Shown: one piece after another, positions 36,193 to 45,132 of the stretch
Layout of the letters: each line of letters starts with the position of its first letter
How positions within the stretch are numbered: position 1 is the first letter of the stretch
Origin: Bacteroidia bacterium
GTDB taxonomy: Bacteria; Bacteroidota; Bacteroidia; Flavobacteriales; Flavobacteriaceae
Direction: 5' to 3'
Assembly: GCA_030427985.1 (NCBI GenBank)
Contig: JAUIBH010000016.1
Span: 1 to 55,204 of the forward strand
Length of the DNA stretch: 55,204 bases
Notes under the pieces: generated by a model
Told to the model about the DNA's origin: nothing
What the model saw: only the letters and a program-made list of their open reading frames with translations
Database searches by the model: none
Translations under genes and position numbers: made by a program

Positions 36193-37122
36193 ATGCGGCT
36201 CGTTTTTTTGCTTGTTTTATTTATTTCCTGCACTCCAAAGGAAAAATCCATCGAGTTAAGGTTTGAAAAGGACTTGATTCCGGAGGGAATTGCCCTGGAC
36301 CCCGTCTCACAAAAAGTATACTTGAACAGTTTGAAAAGTGCCAAGATTGTGCGCTGCAATTTGGATGGAAGTGATGCTGAAGAATTTATTTCGAGTCATG
36401 AATTTGGATATCTCTCTGGTTTTGGAATGACCATCCAAGGAGACACGCTCTATGCTTTGGGAAATGGGTTATCAAAAGAAAATAACACCTCCATCTTGCT
36501 ATTGTTAGATATAAATTCCGACAAACTCATTAATTCGTATACATTAGACAATGGAAATTTTGTGTACTTGAATGACATAGCCATGGATTCTAAGGGAACT
36601 GTTTACATCACGGATTCGGAAAGCGATGCCATTTATACGATCAGCCCAATAACGAATCAATTGGAGGTTTTTTTCTCCAATGACGAAGTGAAACATTCCA
36701 ACGGTATTGCCATTTCTGATAATGATAGATATCTATATCTGGCCTCTTACACGAGTGGTATCCGGATTTTGGATATCGCCAACAAAAAACTCATCAATAA
36801 ACCCAATACATTTAAAGGCATTGATGGGATGAAATATTATCGAAACAATCTTATTGGCATCGTCAATGCAAAACGGGATGCTTCCCAAAATGGGGTTTTC
36901 TATTATAGTTTGAATGAAGAGGGCTCCGAAATTCTATCGGAAACCAAAATTGCGGCATTTGAACACCTATCAGACGTTCCTACCACTTTTGCCATATTTG
37001 ATGATAACATGTACTTTGTTGCAGATTCCCAGTTGGATAATTTTGACCAAGAGAAAAGTGCCATTATTAATCCAACTCTGTTGGAGAACTACCGTTTACT
37101 AAAAAAGAGGCTGCCCTTTTAA
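36193..37122 (+). CDS. SMP-30/NHL-type beta-propeller lipoprotein
   Basis: This 309-residue lipoprotein has a signal MRLVFLLVLFISC (Cys13), so the ATG at 36193 is preferred to an ATG 90 bases earlier inside the previous gene. The mature part has six-bladed propeller features of the gluconolactonase/SMP-30 kind (IPEGIALDPVSQKVYLNS, LNDIAMDSKGTVYITDSESDAIY, HSNGIAISDNDRYLYLAS). It could be a lactonase or a ligand sensor. It converges with the lactonase-family gene with a 4-base overlap. Confidence 0.8.
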   Translation: MRLVFLLVLFISCTPKEKSIELRFEKDLIPEGIALDPVSQKVYLNSLKSAKIVRCNLDGSDAEEFISSHEFGYLSGFGMTIQGDTLYALGNGLSKENNTSILLLLDINSDKLINSYTLDNGNFVYLNDIAMDSKGTVYITDSESDAIYTISPITNQLEVFFSNDEVKHSNGIAISDNDRYLYLASYTSGIRILDIANKKLINKPNTFKGIDGMKYYRNNLIGIVNAKRDASQNGVFYYSLNEEGSEILSETKIAAFEHLSDVPTTFAIFDDNMYFVADSQLDNFDQEKSAIINPTLLENYRLLKKRLPF

Positions 37123-38144
37123 CCCAAAAACTCCAAGCAAATGGGGTTGGGCACTTCAACTTCACTTAGGTACGTCAATGTACCCACTTCCTTATCCCTT
37201 TTAAACACCACTACGTTGCTGCTTATTTTATTGGCCACTAACAAAAATTCTTCAGTGGGGTCCAAAGCAAAATTTCGGGGCCAATTGCCATGAACGGGGT
37301 GCCTTCCTACTAAGGTCAATTTCCCAGAGGCAGGGTCCAAAGCAAAAATAACAATGGTGTTCTCCCCCCTGTTGGAACCGTACAAAAACTTCCCATCGGA
37401 TGATAAGTGAATATCAGCACAAGAATTTTCACCTTCATAGGTTGGATCCAAGGTTTCCACAATTTGGATTTCTTGGTATGCGCCGCTGGAATCCTTTTCA
37501 AAAACCGATATGGTGGCATTCAACTCATTGATTACATACAATAGCCTCCCATGTTGCCCAAACGTAAAATGGCGAGGGCCTGCACCATCTGCAAATGACA
37601 AAGTGGGTTGGTCTGCCGACACAAATTGATCTCCGTCCCACTTATAGCGTTTAACCGCATCCAAACCCAAATCGGCCACAATAAGACCCTCTTCGGTAAA
37701 TTGCGCCATGTGGGCATGAGCTGTTTTGGTGGTATCCAAAACGTTGTGATCTATGATCTGTGGAGCTTCCCCAAAAGATCCATCTTCTTTTAATTTGAAA
37801 AGGGCCACATTACCTCCATCATAATTGGAAACGGCCAAGCGGCCATCCCCAGAAAGCGATACATGACAAGGTCCTGGACCTCCGGTACCCATGCTGTTTT
37901 GTGGCTCCAACATCCCATTATTTAGCTTAAAAGCAGTGACTCCTCCACCTAGACCATCAAAATCTGAGGTTTCCTGTACGGCGTACAAATGTTGCTTGTC
38001 CTTAGAAATGGTCAAAAAAGAGGGATTGGGCAACTCGGCTGCCAAATTCAAGGAATCCAAACCACCTGTTTCGGGATTGAATCGGAGTGAATAAATGCCT
38101 TTACTGGCTCCATCGGTATAGGTTCCTACAAATAGGGTGTACAT
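37119..38144 (-). CDS. Lactonase family (YbhE-like) seven-bladed propeller
   Basis: This 341-residue protein of the PF10282 lactonase family includes cytosolic 6-phosphogluconolactonase (Pgl). Repeated blades read FVGTYTDGASKGIY, NPSFLTISKDKQHLYAV, GPCHVSLSGDGRLAVSNYDGGNV, GPRHFTFGQHGRLLYVINE and NWPRNFALDPTEEFLLVANK. The ATG at 38144 gives the normal start; an upstream TTG adds eight residues. There is no signal peptide. A role in sugar-acid lactone opening fits the oxidoreductases in the window, but this is inference. Confidence 0.85.
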   Translation of the reverse strand: MYTLFVGTYTDGASKGIYSLRFNPETGGLDSLNLAAELPNPSFLTISKDKQHLYAVQETSDFDGLGGGVTAFKLNNGMLEPQNSMGTGGPGPCHVSLSGDGRLAVSNYDGGNVALFKLKEDGSFGEAPQIIDHNVLDTTKTAHAHMAQFTEEGLIVADLGLDAVKRYKWDGDQFVSADQPTLSFADGAGPRHFTFGQHGRLLYVINELNATISVFEKDSSGAYQEIQIVETLDPTYEGENSCADIHLSSDGKFLYGSNRGENTIVIFALDPASGKLTLVGRHPVHGNWPRNFALDPTEEFLLVANKISSNVVVFKRDKEVGTLTYLSEVEVPNPICLEFLG

Positions 38145-38343
38145 TTCTTTTTGTTCGGTTGTTTTCAAATTTCAATTAGATCAAGGCCCTAAAATAATTA
38201 AATCTCTTGTCACAGAATTAAATCAATTCAACTGTTAGCCAATTTGGCATGGGCAAACTATTGGTTCAAAAGCGGTATTGGTCAAATGGGGTGGTCAAAA
38301 TTCAAGCTGATTTAGGATTTTTGGGAAAAGCAACCATTTCCTA

Positions 38344-39819
38344 ATGAGCAAATCCCAACACTATTTTAAAAATTCCTTTTTTAAAGAGCTTACCAAAACC
38401 ACACAGAAAGTCAATACTCCCCTAAATAGTGTAACAGGCATAAAAGGTTTGTTTGGACACTCTATTTCTAAATCGACACGGGCGGTGCTGCAATTTCTTC
38501 AAGATCATGAACCGGGTGGCGGTTTTGGCCAATATTTTACATCTGAATTGGCACTTCCTGAAACCGATATCGCAAATACCTTCATGTGGCTCCTATCTCA
38601 AGCCAAAATTGAGCTGTTTGCCCAAGTCTTTACCAATTCGGTTATGATTGGCACTGATTCGGGAGGTCAACAATATTATGTGGGTCTTGACCCCAAACAT
38701 CCTGAAATATTTCTTCATAATTCTGGTGTGTTGGATATGAAATTCTTGGCCGATTCTCCTGAATCGTTTGCTTATCTGAATCACATTTATGAAGACTTTG
38801 TTGCCTTTACAGATAATCATCAAATTGATTTTGAATCCATAATTGATGGAGTACTGCCTCATGAACCTGAAATTGCTTCTTTTCAAGAGGAACTGAAACT
38901 GTTATCAAAAAAAATCAATCTTGCCGATGATAGTGATGTGTACAGCAACTATCAAGAAATATGTAATGGGTTGAACGGAAGTGAACTGATGGCAACATCT
39001 TCTACAAACCTGCAGAATGCATATGATAACGCTTTTTGGATCATGCGCCTGTTGACCCATAATTTTGAAACGCCTCCTGCTAATATAAAATCCCGTTTCA
39101 AAACAAATATAAAAGACCTTGAAAATGGTACTGAACTACTCTATTGGCTTTGGCACTTTTACTTTACTGGGGAAGATTCCACTTTGAACAATTTGTGCAA
39201 CCAATGCAAAAACCACCCGGCCAAAATTGTAAGGGATGCTGCTTTGGTTATTGATATACTTCTTAAAAAGCCTAATGAACTCACCGAATTGAACTATTTA
39301 CGTTTACAACGAGATTTGTTGGTCAAAGGCGTCTCCCCTACTTTTGAAAAAGAAATTGATGTCGCTTTCTTGAAACCAGACAAACAGGATGACTATACCA
39401 TCAGTTCTTCCAAAAAAGTACTTATCAAGAATCCTGATGATCATCGAGCTTGGGATCAATTAGCCTATGCTTATAACACAAAAAAGAATTGGGAAAAGGC
39501 TCAGATAGCTGCAGAAAAATCTTTGGCTATTCATCCCAATTCTTACTATGCATGGTTCCAACATGGCATTGCCCTTCACGAGCAAAAACAATATCAAAAA
39601 GCTTTGCTTTCTTATGACCATGCCTTATGCTATAATGGACATCCAAATTTGTGGACCAATAAAATTCTGGCCCTATTGGAGAGTGATAAATTCTCTGAAG
39701 CAATTGGCCATTTGGTGCATCAAAGAATAAAAGTTGATGCAGCGAAAGAGTTTGTTACCAACTATCAAGAGGGTTCCATTAAACTAGAAGAAATTGAGAC
39801 TTTGCTAGGAAAGCTGTAG
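38344..39819 (+). CDS. TPR protein with possible SUKH-like domain
   Basis: This 491-residue cytosolic protein has no signal. Residues about 62-152 resemble a SUKH/SMI1-KNR4 domain: the order GTDSGGQQYYVGLD, EIFLHNSG, then LADSPESFAYLNHI matches that fold's usual core. The middle (155-340) is helical with four cysteines, two of them in CNQCK. Residues about 365-455 form TPR repeats (DHRAWDQLAYAYNTKKNWEKA, YYAWFQHGIALHEQKQYQKA). SUKH proteins are often immunity proteins, but no toxin is nearby. It is transcribed alone. Confidence 0.65.
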   Translation: MSKSQHYFKNSFFKELTKTTQKVNTPLNSVTGIKGLFGHSISKSTRAVLQFLQDHEPGGGFGQYFTSELALPETDIANTFMWLLSQAKIELFAQVFTNSVMIGTDSGGQQYYVGLDPKHPEIFLHNSGVLDMKFLADSPESFAYLNHIYEDFVAFTDNHQIDFESIIDGVLPHEPEIASFQEELKLLSKKINLADDSDVYSNYQEICNGLNGSELMATSSTNLQNAYDNAFWIMRLLTHNFETPPANIKSRFKTNIKDLENGTELLYWLWHFYFTGEDSTLNNLCNQCKNHPAKIVRDAALVIDILLKKPNELTELNYLRLQRDLLVKGVSPTFEKEIDVAFLKPDKQDDYTISSSKKVLIKNPDDHRAWDQLAYAYNTKKNWEKAQIAAEKSLAIHPNSYYAWFQHGIALHEQKQYQKALLSYDHALCYNGHPNLWTNKILALLESDKFSEAIGHLVHQRIKVDAAKEFVTNYQEGSIKLEEIETLLGKL

Positions 39820-39859
39820 ATAAACGATGTTTCCCAGCGTTTTAATTATACGTATTCCG

Positions 39860-41239
39860 TCAATTGGAGAGCCTAAGTCTAACTTCTCGGGCCAAATACA
39901 GCCCCGTTACCACAGTGGAAAGTGTGTCTGCAATGGGGAACGATAACCATACTCCGGTCTCTTCCATGAAATGAGGCAAGATTAAAATCAAAGGGATAAA
40001 AAAGAAGCCCTGCCGGGTTAAAGTCAATAATAAAGCTGGAATTGCCTTTCCCACTGCCTGGAAATATGCGGCCCCTATCAACTGCAATGCAATGATAGGT
40101 GTCGCGGCAAAGACCAATCGCATGGCAAAGGGAGCATGTTGCAAGACAAAAGCATTTGTTGCCAATTCTTGTTCGGAAAGCTCTGGTCGATTACTTAAAA
40201 ATAAAGAAGCGATTTCTCCAGGAAATACCATTAAAATCACAAATACCAGGGTCGCCACCAAGGCTGCATATTTTATGGCCGTGTAGATGGATTCCTTTAC
40301 CCGATCATACTTTTCAGCACCGTAATTGAACCCTGCAATGGGCAAAAATCCTTGGGTGACCCCAAAGACCGGAAAGAGGGCAAACATCAACATTCTACCG
40401 ATAATGGCATAAACGGCTACCATGGCCTCTCCCCCCAGATTGAAGAGAATGTTGTTCATGAGCAGGTAGGTGATACTAGTAACCGCCTGTCTGGCCAAGG
40501 TCACAAAACCGAGCGAACCTATCTCTCTCAAAATAGACATATCTAGTCCAAAATGGGGTAGGCTTATCTTCAATTCCGAATTATTGGAAAGGAAAAAATA
40601 CAGGATGTATATAAAACACAACAAATACCCTACTGTTGTGGCCCAAGCGGCTCCGTGCATTCCCCAATCGAACACATAAATAAAAATGTAATCCATGAGC
40701 AGGTTGCCCACCGAAGGGATGATCATAGCTATCATGGCAAACTTGGGTTTTCCCTCGGCCCGGATTACCGTGTTTCCCATCATACAAAGCGCCAAAAAGG
40801 GCACACCATAGAGAATGATGGTGTAATAAATTTTCGCTGGATCAAAAATGGCACCTTTTCCACCAAAAGCTGGAATAAGGCTATCCACGTAGTAGAGTCC
40901 CAACGCTACCATGGAAATGGTAACGATCAAAGTCAATGTTATTTGATTGCCAAAGGTTTTAAGGGCTTTCTCCCTGTTGTTGGCCCCCAATGCACGAGAA
41001 ATAATACTGGAACCCCCGATTCCAATGGCCATACCCAAGGCGGCTATAAAGAACGAAACAGGAAGCACCACATTTATGGCAGCTATGGCGATGGAACCAA
41101 TCCAGTTTCCCACGAAAATGGAGTCCACCAATACGTTGAGCGACATCACCAAGATACCAATGGAAGCCGGAACGGCCTGCTTGATGAGCAATTTTCCGAT
41201 GGGTTCTACCCCAAGTTCTTCAGAGGTTACTTTGGCCAT
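39860..41239 (-). CDS. MATE family efflux transporter
   Basis: This 459-residue polytopic protein has twelve predicted helices in the two-bundle MATE layout. Typical segments include PASIGILVMSLNVLVDSIFVG, GIGGSSIISRALGANNREKA and GFLPIAGFNYGAEKYDRVKES. It exports cationic compounds or drugs in exchange for sodium or protons. It follows hemH after 32 bases on the same strand and may be co-transcribed. A link to porphyrin or heme-precursor export is conceivable but not shown. Confidence 0.9.
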   Translation of the reverse strand: MAKVTSEELGVEPIGKLLIKQAVPASIGILVMSLNVLVDSIFVGNWIGSIAIAAINVVLPVSFFIAALGMAIGIGGSSIISRALGANNREKALKTFGNQITLTLIVTISMVALGLYYVDSLIPAFGGKGAIFDPAKIYYTIILYGVPFLALCMMGNTVIRAEGKPKFAMIAMIIPSVGNLLMDYIFIYVFDWGMHGAAWATTVGYLLCFIYILYFFLSNNSELKISLPHFGLDMSILREIGSLGFVTLARQAVTSITYLLMNNILFNLGGEAMVAVYAIIGRMLMFALFPVFGVTQGFLPIAGFNYGAEKYDRVKESIYTAIKYAALVATLVFVILMVFPGEIASLFLSNRPELSEQELATNAFVLQHAPFAMRLVFAATPIIALQLIGAAYFQAVGKAIPALLLTLTRQGFFFIPLILILPHFMEETGVWLSFPIADTLSTVVTGLYLAREVRLRLSN

Positions 41240-41271
41240 GCCAATGCTTGTGCTTTTGTTTTTTGGTTTTC

Positions 41272-42318
41272 TTACTGAACCCTGGTTTCAGGAAGTTTTC
41301 CATTTTCTTGCCATTCCTTGATCCATGTTGCCATTAATCCAGCCCAATCGTCCCTATCATTTAAACAGGCAATGTGGATATAATCTTCTCCTCCCGCTTC
41401 TTCAAATTGATGTTTCCCTTCCATGGCTATTTCTTCCAAAGTCTCCAAGCAATCGCTCACAAATGCTGGGGTGATCACGGCCAACCGTTTTTTTCCTTCT
41501 TGGGCCAAGCGTTCAAATTCTTTGTCGGTGAACGGCTGTAACCACGGATCGCTCCCCAATCGGGATTGGAACGATGAACTGATTTTGGTCTCATCCAAGC
41601 CCAAAGCGTCTTTTACCAATTTCGTGGTATCCAAACACTGGTGTTTATAGCAGGTATGATGTGCCACAGAATTGGTTTTGCAGCATTGTCCATCTATTTT
41701 GCAATGGAATTTGGTGGGGTCCGATTTTTTAATGTGCCGCTCGGGAATCCCATGGTATGAAAATAAAATATGGTCGTATTCAAAACCCTTTAATCCTTCT
41801 GCGATACTTTTTGAGAGTACTTTCACATACTCTGGATTGCTGTAAAATGCGGGCAATGTGGTCAGGTGTATCTCAGGGAAGTGTTCTTGTTGCACTTCCA
41901 TGGCCTTTACCACAACAGTTTCATAGGACGACATGGCGTAGTGGGGATATAAAGGCACCAGCAACACCTCATCCACCCCTTTTTCCTGTAATTCTTGAAG
42001 CGCGTTTTTAATGGTCATGGAGCCATACCGCATTCCCAAAGCAATGGGAAGATCGGTCTGTTGGCGGACCTTGTCCGTAAATCGTTCCGAAATAACAATG
42101 AGCGGAGAACCTTCATCCCACCAAATTTTGGCGTAGGCTTCTGCAGAACGTTTGGGGCGTGTATTTAGAATGATACCTCGAACAATAATGTTCCTAAGGA
42201 CAGGGTTCACGTCTATAACGCGCTCATCCATCAAAAATTCATCTAAATACGGCTTAACGTCTTTGGGGGTGGGGCTGTCTGGCGAGCCCAAATTGACCAA
42301 TAAAACTCCTTTTGGCAC
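41272..42318 (-). CDS. hemH: Ferrochelatase
   Basis: This 348-residue HemH inserts iron into protoporphyrin IX, the last step of heme synthesis. It has catalytic H189 (FSYHGIPERH) and E292 (SDCLETLEEI). An insert holds C206, C212, C213, C223 and C228, an arrangement that could bind an iron-sulfur cluster. The start is GTG; no in-frame ATG is available, and a TATTTTTG element lies 20 bases upstream. It stands apart from the main hem operon and is followed by a MATE exporter. Confidence 0.95.
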   Translation of the reverse strand: MPKGVLLVNLGSPDSPTPKDVKPYLDEFLMDERVIDVNPVLRNIIVRGIILNTRPKRSAEAYAKIWWDEGSPLIVISERFTDKVRQQTDLPIALGMRYGSMTIKNALQELQEKGVDEVLLVPLYPHYAMSSYETVVVKAMEVQQEHFPEIHLTTLPAFYSNPEYVKVLSKSIAEGLKGFEYDHILFSYHGIPERHIKKSDPTKFHCKIDGQCCKTNSVAHHTCYKHQCLDTTKLVKDALGLDETKISSSFQSRLGSDPWLQPFTDKEFERLAQEGKKRLAVITPAFVSDCLETLEEIAMEGKHQFEEAGGEDYIHIACLNDRDDWAGLMATWIKEWQENGKLPETRVQ

Positions 42319-42338
42319 AGCTTTTTTGTTTTAGGGTT

Positions 42339-42346
42339 CAAAAATA
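42339..42346 (-). promoter_or_regulatory. -7 element for hemH
   Basis: The reverse strand reads TATTTTTG, a perfect TAnnTTTG octamer, 20 bases before the GTG at 42318. It is identical to the octamer before hemA. Confidence 0.45.
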
Positions 42347-42402
42347 CAACTTGGTATTGACTTTGCATTTTCCCTTTCAAAATACTTTCTTATGGAGAAA
42401 TA

Positions 42403-43542
42403 ATGAAATTCAATCCAGAAATGAGGGTCGCTATTTCCCACTATACACTTTTCTCCCCTATTTTTGTTACTATGGAGTCCTTTTACGACAATGTTTCAAA
42501 AGAATCACTGATCTACCTAGGGGTTGTACTTTTAGGCCTTATTGTTTTGTATTGGACCACCTCGATTCTACTAAAACGTTTGGGCAAGAATCCAAAATAT
42601 CTTCTTCCTTCAGAATCTTTTAGGAAGTTGGCTTTTCCGTTAATCTTGATTTTTCTTTCAGTCATTTTACGGATGAATGCATTACGGGATGTTTTGAATT
42701 TGGAAGAATCCGGTTATTGGTTTAGAAAGTCCAGTACTTTATTGTTCATTCTTGCCATGACCTGGTTGATCATTGCTCTTTTGAAGATTGTGAAACGGGT
42801 CATCCTTAGAAACTACAATGTGGGTGAAACGGATAATTTAAAAGCTCGTAAGATCTATACCCAATTTACGATCTTGGAACGTATCGTAATTTTTATAGTG
42901 ATTGTATTGGCCATTGGCCTTGCCCTGATGAGTTTTAAAGAAATAAGGGAAGTGGGTATTAGCATTTTTGCTTCAGCCGGTGTGGCTGGTATTATTATTG
43001 GGTTTTCGGCCCAAAAGTTTATAGGGACCATCTTGGCGGGCATCCAGATTGCCATTGCCCAACCCATAAAATTGGATGATGTGGTTATTGTGGAAGGTGA
43101 ATGGGGCCGTATTGAAGAAATTACCCTGACCTATGTTGTGGTGGCCATTTGGGACAAAAGACGATTGATCGTGCCCACGCCTTACTTTATTGAAAAGCCA
43201 TTCCAAAATTGGACTAAGACTTCCTCGGATATACTTGGAACCGTATTTCTATACGTGGATTACAAAGTTCCCATTGATAAATTGCGTGAAGAGTTAACCC
43301 GGATTTTACAGAACACCGCATTGTGGGATGGAGAGGTAAATGTTGTACAGGTTACAGACTCCAAACCCAATTATGTAGAGATACGTGCCCTGATGAGTGC
43401 AAAGGATTCTTCCACTGCTTGGGATTTACGGGTACATGTACGCGAAAAACTAATTGTGTTCTTACAAGAAAACTACCCTGAAAGTATTGTCAGAAACCGG
43501 GTGCTGCTTCAACAACCTGATACCAATGAAAATGAATCGTAA
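42403..43542 (+). CDS. MscS family mechanosensitive channel
   Basis: This 379-residue membrane protein has several N-terminal helices, then the MscS pore and beta domain: SIFASAGVAGIIIGFSAQKFIGTILAGIQIA (about 185-215) with small residues for helix packing, and LDDVVIVEGEWGRIEEITLTYVVV. It opens under membrane tension to release solutes. An ATG at 42472 is an alternative start. The stop lies inside the next gene's first codons, so the two are coupled. Confidence 0.9.
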   Translation: MKFNPEMRVAISHYTLFSPIFVTMESFYDNVSKESLIYLGVVLLGLIVLYWTTSILLKRLGKNPKYLLPSESFRKLAFPLILIFLSVILRMNALRDVLNLEESGYWFRKSSTLLFILAMTWLIIALLKIVKRVILRNYNVGETDNLKARKIYTQFTILERIVIFIVIVLAIGLALMSFKEIREVGISIFASAGVAGIIIGFSAQKFIGTILAGIQIAIAQPIKLDDVVIVEGEWGRIEEITLTYVVVAIWDKRRLIVPTPYFIEKPFQNWTKTSSDILGTVFLYVDYKVPIDKLREELTRILQNTALWDGEVNVVQVTDSKPNYVEIRALMSAKDSSTAWDLRVHVREKLIVFLQENYPESIVRNRVLLQQPDTNENES

Positions 43543-44383
43543 AATAGCACTTCTCTTTTTGCTGTTTGGTGTGATGGCCTATGGGCAACAAATTACGTGT
43601 TCTGCTGAGGATAAGTCTCTTTTTGAGTCCAAAATAAATGAACTTCAAGGAATCCTAGCGTCCAATTTAGGAGATACGCTTGTGCAGGTAGGAAGTTCGT
43701 TTATGGGAACAGCGTATGTGGAAAAGACCCTTGAAGTTGGGGAAACAGAAACTCTTGTTGTGAATTTTTCGGGATTGGATTGCACTACTTTTATTGAAAA
43801 TGTATTGGCTTTTGGGACAATGCTCAAACAAGAACAACGTTCTTTTGGTGCATTTGCAGAAAATTTAAAAACCATTCGGTATAGGGATGGTATTTTAAAA
43901 AGCTATCCTTCACGTTTACATTATTTTACGGAGTGGATTCGAAACAATCAGAAGAAGGGTTTGGTGGAGGATATTACCTCGGAATTAGGAGGTGTGGCAC
44001 TGAACAAATCCATCAATTTTATGGGAACACACCGAGATTTGTATCCCTTTTTAACCAATGACCATAACTTTGAGGCCATGCTTGAAGTGGAAAAGGAACT
44101 GGCCAAAGAAGAACTCTGTTATTTGCCAAAAAATCAAATCGAAAACAAGGAACATCTCATTCAATCTGGAGATATTATCGCGTTGGCCACTTCCATTAAG
44201 GGGTTAGATGTAACCCATACCGGTATGGCCATCCATCAACCTGATGGAAGATTGCATTTATTGCACGCTTCCAGCAAAAAAGGAGAAGTGGAAATCACAA
44301 AAGAACCCCTGGCAGATTATCTCAAAAACATCAAAAGTAATATTGGTATTATTGTGGCTCGGCCTACCTTACTTTCGTTTTAA
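43532..44383 (+). CDS. DUF1460 family exported amidase-like protein
   Basis: This 283-residue protein has a signal peptide (MNRKIALLFLLFGVMAYGQ). Another in-frame ATG lies 6 bases earlier, and both overlap the channel gene. The papain-like fold of DUF1460 is indicated by the cysteine in GLDCTTFIENVLAFG and the histidine in VTHTGMAIHQPDGRLHLLHAS. Family members are related to N-acetylmuramoyl-L-alanine amidases that trim cell-wall peptides. Overlap with MscS suggests a shared envelope-stress role. It converges with the ThuA gene with a 15-base overlap. Confidence 0.85.
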   Translation: MNRKIALLFLLFGVMAYGQQITCSAEDKSLFESKINELQGILASNLGDTLVQVGSSFMGTAYVEKTLEVGETETLVVNFSGLDCTTFIENVLAFGTMLKQEQRSFGAFAENLKTIRYRDGILKSYPSRLHYFTEWIRNNQKKGLVEDITSELGGVALNKSINFMGTHRDLYPFLTNDHNFEAMLEVEKELAKEELCYLPKNQIENKEHLIQSGDIIALATSIKGLDVTHTGMAIHQPDGRLHLLHASSKKGEVEITKEPLADYLKNIKSNIGIIVARPTLLSF

Positions 44384-45121
44384 GCACCACTCAATGCCCC
44401 CCAAAATATGCTGTCTAAAATCGGGGTCATCATAAGCAGCTTCTGTGTGCCCCAATCCTGTGTAGAAAACTCTTCCGCCATCAAATTCATGATACCAAGC
44501 TATGGGATGGTTTTCTCCATTGGTACCGCCTTTGTAACTGGACTCATCCAACTTCATAAGCACATGAACGTTGGGGTTCAAATTTTTAAAGTTGTACCAT
44601 TCGTCAAAATGCATCCATACGTTGTTCAGATGTGCTGTTGAAGGATGGGTTCTATCAATGACATCAATTTTAGCATTCTGCTGTTCCGGGTGGTCTACAA
44701 AATAGGCCCCTACCATTTTACCGTACCATGGCCAATCAAATTCCGTATCTGATGCTGCGTGGATACCCAAATAGCTTCCTCCTCCTTTAATATAATTTTC
44801 AAAAGCTCTTTGTTGATTATCATTCAGTACATCTAAAGTGGTATTCAGAAAAACAACTAATTTATAATTGTTCAAGTTTGAAGCATTAAAATCTTCTGAA
44901 GACTCAGTCTGTAGCGCAACAAAGCCATTTGCCCTCCCCAATTCCCTAAGCGTCTGAACACCTTTTTCAATGGATTTATGTCTCCAGCCCTCAGTTTTGG
45001 TAAAAACCATGACCAGTTCGGGCATCTTTATACTATCCGTTTCTTTGGCACTGGGAGCATCTTGCCCAAAAGTTGTACCCACAAAACAGATGGCCAGTAT
45101 GGACGAAAAAAGAAATTTCAT
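44369..45121 (-). CDS. ThuA domain exported protein
   Basis: This 250-residue protein has a signal peptide (about 1-19, ending TFGQ). The ThuA glutamine-amidotransferase-like fold is clear: VMVFTKTEGWRHKSIEKG, GGSYLGIHAASDTEFDWPWYGKMVGAYF, HPIAWYHEFDGGRVFYTGLGHTEAAY. ThuA proteins are tied to catabolism of keto-sugars such as 3-ketotrehalose and often sit with Gfo/Idh/MocA and DUF1080 genes, both found elsewhere here. The AraC-type gene lies 11 bases upstream on the same strand. Confidence 0.88.
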   Translation of the reverse strand: MKFLFSSILAICFVGTTFGQDAPSAKETDSIKMPELVMVFTKTEGWRHKSIEKGVQTLRELGRANGFVALQTESSEDFNASNLNNYKLVVFLNTTLDVLNDNQQRAFENYIKGGGSYLGIHAASDTEFDWPWYGKMVGAYFVDHPEQQNAKIDVIDRTHPSTAHLNNVWMHFDEWYNFKNLNPNVHVLMKLDESSYKGGTNGENHPIAWYHEFDGGRVFYTGLGHTEAAYDDPDFRQHILGGIEWCLKRK

Positions 45122-45132
45122 AGTCGTTATTT

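Noticed and set aside
38279..38299. Two copies of TGGTCAAA 13 bases apart before the TPR gene
   Set aside because: The spacing is not a helical turn, there is no third copy, and no adjacent promoter element; likely chance.
40655..41278. 207-codon plus-strand open frame opposite the MATE gene
   Set aside because: It is His/Asn-rich text typical of antisense membrane-protein codons; the MATE protein on the other strand is complete.
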